The position numbers and the translations under genes are program-made. DNA of 64,000 bases from Celeribacter litoreus (GTDB taxonomy: Bacteria > Pseudomonadota > Alphaproteobacteria > Rhodobacterales > Rhodobacteraceae): assembly GCF_020165855.1 (NCBI RefSeq), contig NZ_JAIUFY010000001.1, positions 124,001 to 188,000 on the forward strand. The letters run 5' to 3'. The stretch's first letter is position 1. Each line of letters starts with the position of its first letter. The notes under the pieces were generated by a model, which worked only from the letters and a program-made list of their open reading frames with translations, did not search any database and had not been told where the DNA came from. This document shows positions 54,598 to 63,832 of the stretch, one piece after another.

Positions 54598-55452
54598 ATG
54601 AGCGATCCGAAACCCTTCCCGCGCCGCCATCCCCTCCGTGACAGCCGTATCGACATGGAGGCAGAACGCCATATTCCGGATACGCCCCAGACACGCTCCC
54701 CGTCCTATCGGCTCGCCTTTACCGACAGCGCGTTCATGTGTCGGGACGAGTTGCGTCCGGTCCGCCTTCAGCTTGAATTGCTCAAGCCCGAACTCCTCAT
54801 GGAGGAGCATGAGATCACGAGCACAATCGTCCTTTTCGGAGGCGCACGCATTCCTTCGCCCGAGGCCAAATCGCAGGCGAAGACTGAAACTCTCGCAGAA
54901 CTTTCAAAGTATTACGAAGAAGCACGGCGATTTTCCCGGATCATGACGGAGCACTCAAAAGCCAACGGTCATCGTGAGAATGTCATCGTCACGGGAGGTG
55001 GTCCGGGTGTGATGGAGGCCGGAAATCGCGGCGCGGCCGAAGCAGGCGGCATCTCAATCGGGCTGAATATTGTCCTGCCGCATGAGCAGGCGCCGAATGA
55101 ATACGTGACGCCAGAGCTTTGCTTCAACTTCCACTACTTTGCGATCCGAAAAATGCATTTCCTCATGCGCGCGAACGCGATTGCGATCTTCCCGGGTGGT
55201 TTCGGCACGCTCGATGAGATGTTCGAAAGCCTGACCCTCATTCAGACGGGCCGCATGAAGCCGGTGCCTTTTCTTCTGTTCGGGCGGGCGTTCTGGGAAA
55301 AGATCATCAATTGGGACGCGCTGGCGGACGCAGGCACGATCTCACGTGACGATCTCTCCCTCTTCAAATTTGTCGAAACCGCAGAAGAGGCAGTCACAGC
55401 GATCGAGACGTGGCCGGATGAATCGGCACGCACCGAATTGGCAGGGCGCTGA
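54598..55452 (+). CDS. LOG-family nucleotide phosphoribohydrolase
   Basis: This 284-residue protein has a Rossmann fold. The LOG motif PGGFGTLDEMFE and the upstream GGGPGVMEAGNRGAAEAGG are intact. Members release free bases (cytokinin-like adenines in plants) or hydrolyse nucleotide monophosphates. The extra N-terminal 80 residues are typical of the larger bacterial group (TIGR00730-like). It is divergent from dapD. Confidence 0.9.
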   Translation: MSDPKPFPRRHPLRDSRIDMEAERHIPDTPQTRSPSYRLAFTDSAFMCRDELRPVRLQLELLKPELLMEEHEITSTIVLFGGARIPSPEAKSQAKTETLAELSKYYEEARRFSRIMTEHSKANGHRENVIVTGGGPGVMEAGNRGAAEAGGISIGLNIVLPHEQAPNEYVTPELCFNFHYFAIRKMHFLMRANAIAIFPGGFGTLDEMFESLTLIQTGRMKPVPFLLFGRAFWEKIINWDALADAGTISRDDLSLFKFVETAEEAVTAIETWPDESARTELAGR

Positions 55453-55455
55453 GCC

Positions 55456-55647
55456 TCACGCCTTTCGATAATCCACGGAAACCGCGGCCTCCGCGTCGCG
55501 GTGTTCCCCCGCGGTCATCACACGATGCATATACCGGTCGAGGGCCATTTCCTGAATGACCGCACCGATCGTCTGCCCCTCTTCCCGCGCGAGCAGATGC
55601 AACATCTCAACGGTGCTCTTCGGGAGAAAAACCGTAACATTTTCCAT
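55456..55647 (-). CDS. Ribbon-helix-helix-like small protein
   Basis: This 63-residue protein begins with a beta strand (MENVTVFLPKSTVEMLHLLA) followed by two helices, as in CopG/Arc-type DNA-binding proteins. It is transcribed after a 116-residue unknown gene 31 bp upstream, and may be its regulator. Confidence 0.6.
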   Translation of the reverse strand: MENVTVFLPKSTVEMLHLLAREEGQTIGAVIQEMALDRYMHRVMTAGEHRDAEAAVSVDYRKA

Positions 55648-55678
55648 GAACTAAACTCCGGAGTCTTCGGTCAAAGCC

Positions 55679-56029
55679 TTAGTGGTGGGTGACAGGGCAC
55701 GAAGTTGAACCGCTGCCACCGGATGGAAACGCGCCAAGGCGGGCTCTGAGACGTGCGCCCGACTGATTAATCTGGGAAAGACCACAGAGAATCTCGCCGT
55801 CGAGGGTGAGCAAAACGACCTCTGCGCCATCACAGGCGAGCAGATATCCCTTCTCCTTCAGTCGCGAGAAAAGGTCCTGCCAACTCGTCGCCCGAGCAAA
55901 GTCGAATTGCGTGTAGGCCTGCAGCGTGTGCGGGCTCCGCGGAGGCGCATAATCGCTGGGCCGACGCTTGAGAAGCGCCGTGACCGCAGCAAGTTCAGCG
56001 GGATTGAGTCGTTTGTGTATCCTGTCCAT
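55679..56029 (-). CDS. Hypothetical protein, 116 residues
   Basis: The protein opens MDRIHKRLNPAELAAVTALL and contains a basic Pro-rich linker and a compact end (LKEKGYLLACDGAEVVLLTL). The C-terminus is Gly/Ser/His-rich. I do not recognise it. It is paired with the ribbon-helix-helix-like gene, so a regulator/effector or toxin-antitoxin-like pair is conceivable but unsupported. Confidence 0.55.
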   Translation of the reverse strand: MDRIHKRLNPAELAAVTALLKRRPSDYAPPRSPHTLQAYTQFDFARATSWQDLFSRLKEKGYLLACDGAEVVLLTLDGEILCGLSQINQSGARLRARLGAFPSGGSGSTSCPVTHH

Positions 56030-56085
56030 ACCGGTTGAATGCCACCGGTTTGGTTAAGGTCAGGTTAGCGACGCATGAGTCCGCG

Positions 56086-57264
56086 TCAGAGACCTGCCTC
56101 AGCCTGGATCTGCGCACGCGATTTGCGGGCACGTTCGGTCGCGGACTTGAGCTGACCACAGGCCGCCATGATGTCCTCACCGCGCGGCGTGCGGATCGGG
56201 GAGGCATACCCCGCCTGCATCAGGATCGTCGCAAAGGCGCGGATGCGGTTATTCGACGAACGCTCGTAGGGGGACCCCGGCCATTCGTTGAACGGAATGA
56301 GGTTCACCTTGGCTGGAATTCCGTCGAGCAGCTTCACAAGACGATGCGCGTCCTCGTCGGTGTCGTTCACGCCCTTGAGCATCACATATTCGAACGTGAT
56401 CCGCTCGGAATTGGTTGCCTTGGGATATTCCCGCAATGCTTCGAGCAGTTTCTCGATGTTCCACTTCTTGTTGATAGGCACCAACACATCGCGCGTCTCA
56501 TCGGTCGTCGCGTGGAAGGACACAGCGAGAAGACACCCGATCTCTTGCGCGGTCCGGTGGATTTCCGGAACAACACCAGAGGTCGAGAGCGTAATCCGGC
56601 GACGACCGAGCTGAATTCCTTCGGCATCCATCACGATCTTCATCGCATCGCGAACGTTTTCAAAGTTATAGAGCGGCTCGCCCATCCCCATCAGAACGAT
56701 GTTGGACAACAGGCGTGTCTCATCCTTCGGCGCGCCGCGCTCTGGCCATTCGTTCAAATCGTCCCGCGCCATCATCACCTGACCGACGATCTCAGCGGCG
56801 GTGAGGTTGCGCACGAGCTTTTGCGTGCCGGTGTGGCAGAAGGAACAGGTCAGCGTGCACCCAACCTGAGACGACACACAGAGCGTGCCACGCCCCTCTT
56901 CCGGAATATACACGACCTCAACCTCATGCCCGCCGTTGATGCGGACGAGGTATTTGCGCGTGCCATCCTCAGAGACCTGCTTGGACACAACCTCCGGAAC
57001 GCGCACTTCGAATTTCTCGGCAAGTTCGGCACGGTAGGCTTTCGCGAGGTTCGTCATCTCCTCGAAATCACGCACGCCCCACTGATACATCCACTGCCAG
57101 ATCTGCCCGGCGCGCATTTTCGCCTGCTTTTCCGGTGTGCCGTTCTCAATGAGAACCTGTCGCAGCGCATCACGTGTCAGCCCGACAAGGTTGATCTTGT
57201 CAGACGGCGTTTCCTTGCGCGGAAAAGTCATCACATCCTGCGTAATCGGTGCGCTGGGTTCCAT
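56086..57264 (-). CDS. rlmN: 23S rRNA/tRNA A2503/A37 methyltransferase RlmN
   Basis: The enzyme has 392 residues from ATG 57264. The radical SAM cluster motif CTLTCSFC is preceded by LCVSSQVG. The second conserved cysteine for the methyl transfer lies near the C-terminus in [23 protein letters not shown] and [16 protein letters not shown] are typical. It methylates C2 of adenine. Confidence 0.97.
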   Translation of the reverse strand: MEPSAPITQDVMTFPRKETPSDKINLVGLTRDALRQVLIENGTPEKQAKMRAGQIWQWMYQWGVRDFEEMTNLAKAYRAELAEKFEVRVPEVVSKQVSEDGTRKYLVRINGGHEVEVVYIPEEGRGTLCVSSQVGCTLTCSFCHTGTQKLVRNLTAAEIVGQVMMARDDLNEWPERGAPKDETRLLSNIVLMGMGEPLYNFENVRDAMKIVMDAEGIQLGRRRITLSTSGVVPEIHRTAQEIGCLLAVSFHATTDETRDVLVPINKKWNIEKLLEALREYPKATNSERITFEYVMLKGVNDTDEDAHRLVKLLDGIPAKVNLIPFNEWPGSPYERSSNNRIRAFATILMQAGYASPIRTPRGEDIMAACGQLKSATERARKSRAQIQAEAGL

Positions 57265-57329
57265 GGCGGATCTCTTCTTTCGGGGTTTAAGGGGGCGGCA
57301 TACAGGATTCTTTGCCGTATTTCCATACG

Positions 57330-57355
57330 AAAAGGCCCCGCACATCGGCGGAGCC
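57330..57355 (-). terminator. Terminator downstream of the IalB-like gene
   Basis: On the minus strand GGCTCCGC pairs with GCGGGGCC (one wobble) and is followed by TTTT, 24 bp past the stop. Confidence 0.75.
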
Positions 57356-57378
57356 CTTCTCAAAGCCGTATAATCAGC

Positions 57379-57918
57379 TTAGCCGGCGCAGCGTTTCTCG
57401 GCTTCCTCAACCGACGCTGTAAAGCCGAGCAAGGAGAACGTGTCTTTCGTAATCGTACCGCGCGCGGAGCGCCCCGTTAGGGTCGCACTCGCACCGCGTT
57501 TCATCGCCGCAATGATCTTCGCATCTTCTTCTGCAGTCACCGCCCAAGCCGTCTCATCTTCGGACTTGGTGAACAGATTAAAATCCTGACCGCCAATGTT
57601 CATCGTAACATCAGAACCTGGCTCGAAGGGGTAGCCGCCGAGGAAAGATACCTGACCTGCTACCGCGCTTCCTGGCGCAAACGTAACAAACAGCAGGATG
57701 TCGGAGCGACGCACGGATTTAGGGCGGCCCGAACTGTCTGTATTGACCGTTTCTTTTGGGACGGAAACCGCCCAGCAGGTTTTGGAAGGTGTGTCTTCCT
57801 GATACACATACCAGTCGGTGTTTGAACCAACCTGATTGGTGCTCGACTGCGCCATCACAGGCGCAGCGCTGGTCACTGCCATTGCTGCTGCCAGTGCAAA
57901 TTGAGCAATAAAACGCAT
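57379..57918 (-). CDS. Invasion-associated locus B (IalB)-like periplasmic protein
   Basis: The protein has 179 residues with a signal peptide ending PVMAQ. DWYVYQEDTPSKTCWAVSVP near the N-terminus and a late cysteine (EEAEKRCAG) fit the IalB family and a likely disulfide. The role is unknown in free-living marine bacteria. It lies between rlmN and an intergenic stretch, with its own terminator. Confidence 0.83.
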   Translation of the reverse strand: MRFIAQFALAAAMAVTSAAPVMAQSSTNQVGSNTDWYVYQEDTPSKTCWAVSVPKETVNTDSSGRPKSVRRSDILLFVTFAPGSAVAGQVSFLGGYPFEPGSDVTMNIGGQDFNLFTKSEDETAWAVTAEEDAKIIAAMKRGASATLTGRSARGTITKDTFSLLGFTASVEEAEKRCAG

Positions 57919-58185
57919 TGAATTCTCGCTGCCTCTCGATAAGTGTGACCTTGAGTTGACCTGACGCTCCGCAATCTAAAGCTGCGGTTCCGACGACAGA
58001 TCAGACCTGATTGTCTCCATTGCCTGCACAGTAACGTAATTCTGCCAGATTGGGAAAGGCCCTTGGCAGAAATTCGCTGAAACGTGAAAGGTCCTTGCGG
58101 CATGGCGCGTCAACCCACATGGTCCACCCCTCCGCCGCCTTATCTCAGGCGACGCGACCCCTCTTCTTTTTCGTGATGGAAATAC

Positions 58186-58944
58186 TCAAAACCACTCGGA
58201 AAAGAGCTTGAGCGCCAACGCAGTAGACGCGATCACGAGCACCGGTTTGATCAACCTTGCCCCAATCTTCGTGGCGAGTGTCGATCCCATGTAAGCCCCC
58301 GCAATCTGCGCCACCCCCATGGCGAGCCCGAGCATCCAGAGCGGCTTCGCCACGAGCACAAATCCCACCAGCCCACCGACATTCGAGGCGAAGTTTAGAA
58401 GCTTCGTATGTGCGGTCGCCTTCAGGATGCCGTAGCCCGCGAGGCTCACAAAGCCGAGCATGAAAAACGCGCCTGTTCCCGGCCCCAAGAGCCCATCGTA
58501 AAACCCGACAAACGGCACCACCATCGCCGCAAACAACACCGGCGTCATACGCTGCGTCCGGTCCATGTCGTTCAGGCCCGGCTTGAAGGCGAAAAACAGA
58601 GCAATCGCGATCAACAGGACGGGCAACCCGAGGCGGATCACATCAGTCGGCAGCGAACCCGCCAGAATTGCGCCGAGCACAGCCCCCGAGAAGGAGAGCA
58701 AAGCAGAGCCAATTTGCTTGCGTAGGTCTACATGCCCTGCCCGCGCATAGTTGATCGCCGCCATGCCCGCTCCAAACAGCCCCTGAACTTTATTCGTCGC
58801 CAAGGCCTGCACGGGCGGAATGCCCGCCAGCATGAGTGAGGGCACGGTGATCAGACCGCCGCCACCCGCGATACTATCCACAAATCCCGCCGCAAATGCT
58901 GCGGCGACCAGAATAAGAAGAAGGTCGAGAGAGACCTCAAACAT
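58186..58944 (-). CDS. TSUP-family permease (TauE/SafE-like)
   Basis: The protein has 252 residues from ATG 58944, which lies 8 nt inside serB. It has about eight membrane helices; AGFVDSIAGGGGLITVPSLM and GFYDGLLGPGTGAFFML are the two half-repeats of the family. Members export sulfur-containing anions or organic acids. The overlap with serB ensures co-translation, so it may move a compound linked to serine metabolism. Confidence 0.9.
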   Translation of the reverse strand: MFEVSLDLLLILVAAAFAAGFVDSIAGGGGLITVPSLMLAGIPPVQALATNKVQGLFGAGMAAINYARAGHVDLRKQIGSALLSFSGAVLGAILAGSLPTDVIRLGLPVLLIAIALFFAFKPGLNDMDRTQRMTPVLFAAMVVPFVGFYDGLLGPGTGAFFMLGFVSLAGYGILKATAHTKLLNFASNVGGLVGFVLVAKPLWMLGLAMGVAQIAGAYMGSTLATKIGARLIKPVLVIASTALALKLFSEWF

Positions 58945-59815
58945 CCGCGAAATCGGCTTTGGCGTAGCCCTGAACATAGAGCAGAGCAGAGAGATCGCCG
59001 TGGTTGATCCGAATCTCGCACTCTGCGGCCACGGACGGTTTCGCGTGCAGGGCGACACCAGCGCCTGCGAGCTTGAGCATCCCGAGATCGTTCGCGCCAT
59101 CACCGACCGCCATCACATCGTCATGGGCGAGACCGAGACGCGCAGTGATCTCTTCAAGCGCTGCGACCTTCGCCTCGCGCCCGAGAATCGGCAGGCCCGG
59201 TTTTCCGACGAGTTCACCGTTTTCCACGAGCAGCGTGTTCGCACGATTCTCGTCGAAACCGAGCGCCTCCGCCACGAAACCGGTAAATGCCGTGAAGCCG
59301 CCGGAGACGAGCGCCGCATAGGCGCCATCCCGCTTCATCGTCGCCAAGAGCTCCTTGCCGCCCGGCATGAAGGTGATGCGCTCATCAATCACTTTCTGAA
59401 TGACGCTTTCCGGCAGCCCCTTCAAAAGGCCGACGCGTTCGGTCAGCGCCCCCTCAAAATCGAGCTCACCGTTCATGGCCTTGGCAGTGATCTCTTTTAC
59501 CCGCTCACCAACGCCTGCAACGTCCGCAAGTTCGTCAATGCATTCCTGCTGGATCATCGTCGAATCCATGTCGGCCAAGAGCATCTTTTTGCGGCGGGTT
59601 TCAGATGGAACCACAATCAGGTCAATGCCTTGCGTCTGTAGGCCGTCCCAAACGTCCCACTGGTTCGACGGCACCTTCTCAACGGAAAATTCGGCGGCCT
59701 CACCCAGTGCGAGCCACTTGAGATCGCCCCCGCCCCAGGCCGAGCGCAACGCATCAGCAGTGGTCAGATTCAGCGCGGGCGCAGCGGGATTCGTGAGAAG
59801 AATACAGGTGAACAT
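58937..59815 (-). CDS. serB: Phosphoserine phosphatase
   Basis: The enzyme has 292 residues from ATG 59815, behind GGAGG. An N-terminal ACT-like domain (1-75) precedes the HAD domain with the nucleophile in [16 protein letters not shown] and [14 protein letters not shown]. It makes serine from phosphoserine. It is divergent from serC-serA, so all three serine genes sit together. Confidence 0.96.
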   Translation of the reverse strand: MFTCILLTNPAAPALNLTTADALRSAWGGGDLKWLALGEAAEFSVEKVPSNQWDVWDGLQTQGIDLIVVPSETRRKKMLLADMDSTMIQQECIDELADVAGVGERVKEITAKAMNGELDFEGALTERVGLLKGLPESVIQKVIDERITFMPGGKELLATMKRDGAYAALVSGGFTAFTGFVAEALGFDENRANTLLVENGELVGKPGLPILGREAKVAALEEITARLGLAHDDVMAVGDGANDLGMLKLAGAGVALHAKPSVAAECEIRINHGDLSALLYVQGYAKADFADV

Positions 59816-59911
59816 AGGGGCCTCCATTTGCCGCCTGTCTACGCAATGGTTCGCACCAATTCCAGCACTATGAAACCGCCTCAGGTGCGTTTTTCGCGCC
59901 CGACGCGCAAA

Positions 59912-59968
59912 TTTCCGATCGGAAACCGTCCAGATGATATGCGACGTATGTCGGAAAAAAATGCGACG
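59912..59968. promoter_or_regulatory. Palindrome and direct repeats in the serB/serC divergent region
   Basis: TTTCCGATCGGAAA (59912-59925) is a perfect 14-bp palindrome. ATGCGACG occurs at 59939-59946 and again at 59961-59968, 22 bp apart, which puts both on the same DNA face. These are plausible sites for one or two regulators. Confidence 0.4.
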
Positions 59969-60016
59969 AATTTTTGCGAATTCATATTGCTGAGACTCAA
60001 GAAAGCCACTAACTCG

Positions 60017-60060
60017 GTCCGCGGGACACCTCTCCCCAACGAGAGGCATTTATCTGGAAG
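60017..60060 (+). ncRNA. Candidate serC-type cis-regulatory RNA leader
   Basis: Just before serC two small hairpins, GTCC/GGAC and CCTCTC/GAGAGG, are followed by CATTTATCTGGAAGGA, which includes the ribosome site. The place and layout agree with the serC RNA motif reported upstream of serC in alphaproteobacteria, as far as I recall its consensus. A covariance search would settle it. Confidence 0.55.
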
Positions 60061-60070
60061 GATAGCACAT

Positions 60071-61213
60071 ATGGCTACCAAGCACCCTCAAGCGCGCCCT
60101 GCGAATCCGCGCTTTTCCTCTGGCCCTTGCGCCAAAATCCCCACCTATTCTCTCGATCTGCTGGCTGACGCCCCTCTGGGCCGTTCGCACCGTGCCGCCG
60201 TTGGCAAAGCGAAGCTGAAAGCCGCGATTGAAACGACCCGCGACGTGCTCGGCATTCCGGCCGACTACAAGATCGGGATCGTCCCCGCCTCTGATACCGG
60301 TGCTGTTGAGATGGCCATGTGGTCCCTTCTCGGCGCACGCAAAGCAACCATGGTTGCCTGGGAATCCTTCGGCTCCGGCTGGGTCACCGACGTTGTGAAA
60401 CAGCTCAAGATTGACGCCGATGTGAAAACCGCTGACTACGGCCAGATCGTCGATTTCGCTGACGTCGACTTCAACACCGACGTTGTGTTCACCTGGAACG
60501 GCACCACCTCTGGTGTGCGCGTCCCGAACGGCGACAAAATCCCGGCTGACCGCGAAGGTCTCACCATCTGTGACGCAACCTCTGCTGCGTTCGCAATGGA
60601 CCTGCCGTGGGACAAACTCGATGTCACCACCTTCTCCTGGCAGAAGGTTATGGGCGGCGAAGCGGCTCACGGGATGATCATCCTGTCCCCGCGCGCTGTC
60701 GAGCGTCTCGAGTCCTACACCCCGGCATGGCCGCTCCCGAAAATCTTCCGTATGACCAAAGGCGGCAAGCTGATCGACGGCATCTTCACCGGTGCAACCA
60801 TCAACACCCCGTCCATGCTCGCCGTTGAGGATTACCTCGTGGCACTCGAGTGGGCGCAAAAAGTTGGCGGTCTGAAAGGTCTCATCGAGCGCTCCACCGC
60901 GAACGCAAAAGTTCTCTGGGACTTCTGTGACCGTCACGACTGGATCGCCAACCTCGCTGAAGACGAGGCCACCCGCTCCAACACCTCCGTGTGTCTGAAG
61001 TTCACCGATGATCGTATCAAAGACGGCGCGGCCTTCGCCAAAGCCGTGGCCAAGAAGCTCGAAGACTACAACGCAGCCTACGACATCGGCGCCTACCGCG
61101 ACGCCCCTGCCGGTCTTCGCGTGTGGTGTGGTGCGACGGTTGAAGCGTCTGACATCGAAGCTCTGACTCTCTGGCTCAAGTGGGCCTTCGAAGAGTGCAT
61201 CGCTGATCAATAA
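60071..61213 (+). CDS. serC: Phosphoserine aminotransferase
   Basis: The enzyme has 380 residues from ATG 60071. It is a fold type I PLP enzyme, with the lysine in [15 protein letters not shown]. It opens with [14 protein letters not shown], and the PLP phosphate region [20 protein letters not shown] is visible. It transfers the amino group from glutamate to 3-phosphohydroxypyruvate. serA follows after 126 bp. Confidence 0.97.
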   Translation: MATKHPQARPANPRFSSGPCAKIPTYSLDLLADAPLGRSHRAAVGKAKLKAAIETTRDVLGIPADYKIGIVPASDTGAVEMAMWSLLGARKATMVAWESFGSGWVTDVVKQLKIDADVKTADYGQIVDFADVDFNTDVVFTWNGTTSGVRVPNGDKIPADREGLTICDATSAAFAMDLPWDKLDVTTFSWQKVMGGEAAHGMIILSPRAVERLESYTPAWPLPKIFRMTKGGKLIDGIFTGATINTPSMLAVEDYLVALEWAQKVGGLKGLIERSTANAKVLWDFCDRHDWIANLAEDEATRSNTSVCLKFTDDRIKDGAAFAKAVAKKLEDYNAAYDIGAYRDAPAGLRVWCGATVEASDIEALTLWLKWAFEECIADQ

Positions 61214-61261
61214 GCCCAAATTTTGAGGGTCGGCAAAACGTCGGACATGTGTCGGACTTTT

Positions 61262-61293
61262 GTCGCCCCCCTTGGACCAAAAGACTGGGCGAC
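61262..61293 (+). other. Inverted repeat in the serC-serA spacer
   Basis: GTCGCCC and GGGCGAC can pair over 7 bp across an 18-nt loop. The preceding stretch has four GTCG-type repeats. This may be a weak attenuator or mRNA-stability element. Confidence 0.35.
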
Positions 61294-61339
61294 CCCCGCC
61301 CGTCTCCCAATTCCAACATCTTTCTGAGGAGCGCCCAAC

Positions 61340-62932
61340 ATGGCCCCTAAAGTTCTCGTATCCGACAAACTCTCGGAAACCGCCGTCCAGATCTTCCGCG
61401 ATCGCGGCATCGAAGTCGACTTCATGCCGGAGCTCGGCAAAGACAAAGAAAAGCTCGCTGAGGTGATCGGCAAATACGACGGTCTCGCGATCCGTTCTGC
61501 GACCAAAGTAACCGCCTCCCTACTCGAGCACGCCGACAACCTCAAAGTCGTTGGCCGCGCCGGTATCGGCACCGACAACGTCGACAAGGAAGCTGCGTCG
61601 AAAAAAGGCGTGATCGTCATGAACACGCCGTTCGGCAACATGATCACCACCGCAGAGCATGCCATCGCTATGATGTTCGCTGTTGCGCGCCAGATTCCGG
61701 AAGCCTCCGCCTCCACTCACGCTGGCAAGTGGGAAAAATCCAAATTTATGGGTGTCGAACTCACCGCGAAAACGCTCGGCGTGATCGGTGCAGGTAACAT
61801 CGGTGGCATCGTCTGCAACCGCGCTCTCGGCCTGAAAATGAAAGTCGTCGCATACGACCCGTTCCTGTCCGAAGAACGCGCTGCTGAAATCGGCGTTGAG
61901 AAAGTTGAACTCGACGAGCTTCTGAAGCGCGCTGACTTCATCACGCTGCACGTGCCGCTGACCGACTCGACCCGCAACATTCTCTCCAAAGAGAACCTCG
62001 AGAAAACCAAGAAAGGCGTGCGCATCATCAACTGTGCCCGCGGTGGTCTTGTAGACGAGCTTGCCCTCGCAGAACTGCTGAAATCCGGTCATGTTGCTGG
62101 CGCTGCGTTCGACGTGTTCGCAGAAGAGCCTGCAAAAGAGAACGCTCTCTTCAACCTGCCGAACGTCGTCTGCACCCCGCACCTCGGCGCGTCCACCACG
62201 GAAGCTCAGGAAAACGTGGCCCTTCAGGTCGCAGAGCAGATGTCCAACTACCTGCTCGACGGCGCCGTCGAGAACGCTCTCAACATGCCGTCCATGACCG
62301 CAGAAGAAGCCAAAGTCATGGGCCCGTGGGTGCAACTCGGCGAGAGCCTCGGCGCCTTCATCGGTCAGGTCACTGAGGAAGCCATCGAAACCATCAACGT
62401 CACCTATGATGGCGTTGCCTCCGAGATGAACCTCAAGGCGCTCGAAGCTGCGATCGTCGCCGGCATCATGCAGGCTGTGAACCCGGACGTGAACATGGTG
62501 TCCGCTCCGCTCATCGCAAAAGAGCGCGGCATCCAGATCTCCAAAACCACGCAGGACGCATCCGGTGTGTTTGACGGCTTCATCAAACTCGACATCCAGA
62601 CCGTCGAGAAATACCGCACCATCGCAGGCACCGTGTTCTCCGATGGCAAGCCGCGCTTCATCCAGATCAAAGGCATCACGATCGACTCTGAAGTTGGTGA
62701 GCACATGCTCTACACCACCAACAAAGACGTTCCGGGCGTTCTCGGCAAACTCGGCACCCTGCTGGCCGAGCATGGCGAAAACATCGCGAACTTCACTCTG
62801 GGCCGCGCGTCCGAAGGTGGCGACGCTATCGCTATGACCTTCCTCGACACGCCGATCAAACCGGAAACGGTCCAAGCGCTCAAAGACACAGGCTTGTTCC
62901 AGCGCGTGATCCCGCTGCACTTCAAAGCCTGA
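61340..62932 (+). CDS. serA: D-3-phosphoglycerate dehydrogenase
   Basis: The enzyme has 530 residues. The NAD site GVIGAGNIGGIV and the catalytic Arg/Glu/His set (CARGGLVDE; CTPHLGAST) are intact. The long form has an allosteric substrate-binding domain and a C-terminal ACT domain (MLYTTNKDVPGVLGKLGTLL), so feedback control by serine is likely. GAGGAGCGCC precedes the start. Confidence 0.98.
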   Translation: MAPKVLVSDKLSETAVQIFRDRGIEVDFMPELGKDKEKLAEVIGKYDGLAIRSATKVTASLLEHADNLKVVGRAGIGTDNVDKEAASKKGVIVMNTPFGNMITTAEHAIAMMFAVARQIPEASASTHAGKWEKSKFMGVELTAKTLGVIGAGNIGGIVCNRALGLKMKVVAYDPFLSEERAAEIGVEKVELDELLKRADFITLHVPLTDSTRNILSKENLEKTKKGVRIINCARGGLVDELALAELLKSGHVAGAAFDVFAEEPAKENALFNLPNVVCTPHLGASTTEAQENVALQVAEQMSNYLLDGAVENALNMPSMTAEEAKVMGPWVQLGESLGAFIGQVTEEAIETINVTYDGVASEMNLKALEAAIVAGIMQAVNPDVNMVSAPLIAKERGIQISKTTQDASGVFDGFIKLDIQTVEKYRTIAGTVFSDGKPRFIQIKGITIDSEVGEHMLYTTNKDVPGVLGKLGTLLAEHGENIANFTLGRASEGGDAIAMTFLDTPIKPETVQALKDTGLFQRVIPLHFKA

Positions 62933-62964
62933 TCGCAAAACCACATTGCAAAACATTCATGATG

Positions 62965-62995
62965 GGCCGCTGGAGTTTTCCGGCGGCCTCTCTAT
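62965..62995 (+). terminator. Terminator downstream of serA
   Basis: GGCCGCTGG/CCGGCGGCC (one wobble) with an AGTTTT loop, followed by TCTCTATTTT. Confidence 0.75.
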
Positions 62996-63020
62996 TTTGT
63001 CCCTCAATAAGGAGACAAAA

Positions 63021-63764
63021 ATGCGCATCTACGCCATTGGCGACATTCACGGTCAGCTTGATATGCTCAAAGCGGCCCACGCACGTATCGAAGCCGACAA
63101 AGCCCGCGTCGGAGACCCTGACGCCCGGATTATCCACCTCGGGGACTACACGGACCGCGGACCGGACAGCGCCGGTGTGATTCAATACCTCATGGACGGG
63201 ATAGCCGAGGGAAAGCCCTGGCGTGCGATCCGCGGCAACCATGACCGGATGTTCACGCGTTTTGTCCGCAATGGCATCGCGCATGATGACCACATCAAGT
63301 CCGGCAAGAGCTGGCTCCACCCCGCGCTTGGCGGCACGGATACGCTCGCATCCTACGGGGTTGAGGCCGAAGACGGTGAATTTGAGGTCGCACATATGCG
63401 CGCGGCCAAGGCGGTCCCCGTGGAACATCTCGACTTTGTCGAAAACCTGCCACTGACCTACGCATGGGGCGACTACCTTTTTGTCCACGCTGGCATCCGG
63501 CCTAAGATCGCGGTCGAGCGTCAGACCGAAGAAGACCTTCTTTGGATTCGCGAAGGCTGGCTGGATTACCACGGCCCGCTACCGTTCACCGTCGTGCATG
63601 GTCACACCGCGCTCGATGAGGCAACGCATTTCGGCAACCGGATCGATATTGATACGGGGGCTGGCTATGGCCGCCCGATGACGACGCTGGTGATCGAGAA
63701 CGGTCATGAAGAGATCGTCACAGAGACAGGTCGCGCACCCCTCACCCATGTAGTGCCTTCCTAA
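63021..63764 (+). CDS. PP2A/ApaH-type metallophosphoesterase
   Basis: The protein has 247 residues from ATG 63021, behind AAGGAGAC. Metal motifs are IGDIHGQLD, LGDYTDRGPDS, RGNHD, FVHAG and VHGHTA, the standard serine/threonine phosphatase-like set. The target may be a protein, dinucleotide or small phosphoester. Confidence 0.92.
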   Translation: MRIYAIGDIHGQLDMLKAAHARIEADKARVGDPDARIIHLGDYTDRGPDSAGVIQYLMDGIAEGKPWRAIRGNHDRMFTRFVRNGIAHDDHIKSGKSWLHPALGGTDTLASYGVEAEDGEFEVAHMRAAKAVPVEHLDFVENLPLTYAWGDYLFVHAGIRPKIAVERQTEEDLLWIREGWLDYHGPLPFTVVHGHTALDEATHFGNRIDIDTGAGYGRPMTTLVIENGHEEIVTETGRAPLTHVVPS

Positions 63765-63832
63765 GACGCAGCGTTCCCCTTTGATATCGGGCGCGGATGG
63801 TTACTCTCGCGCCCAAGCAAAGGGAGGATTCT

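Noticed and set aside
58102-58176. 24-codon frame in the IalB/TSUP spacer
   Set aside because: The start has only a weak, distant ribosome site, and the product is low-complexity Pro/Arg sequence.
61520-62956. 478-codon open frame opposite serA
   Set aside because: Pure antisense of a well-defined enzyme, with no family resemblance.
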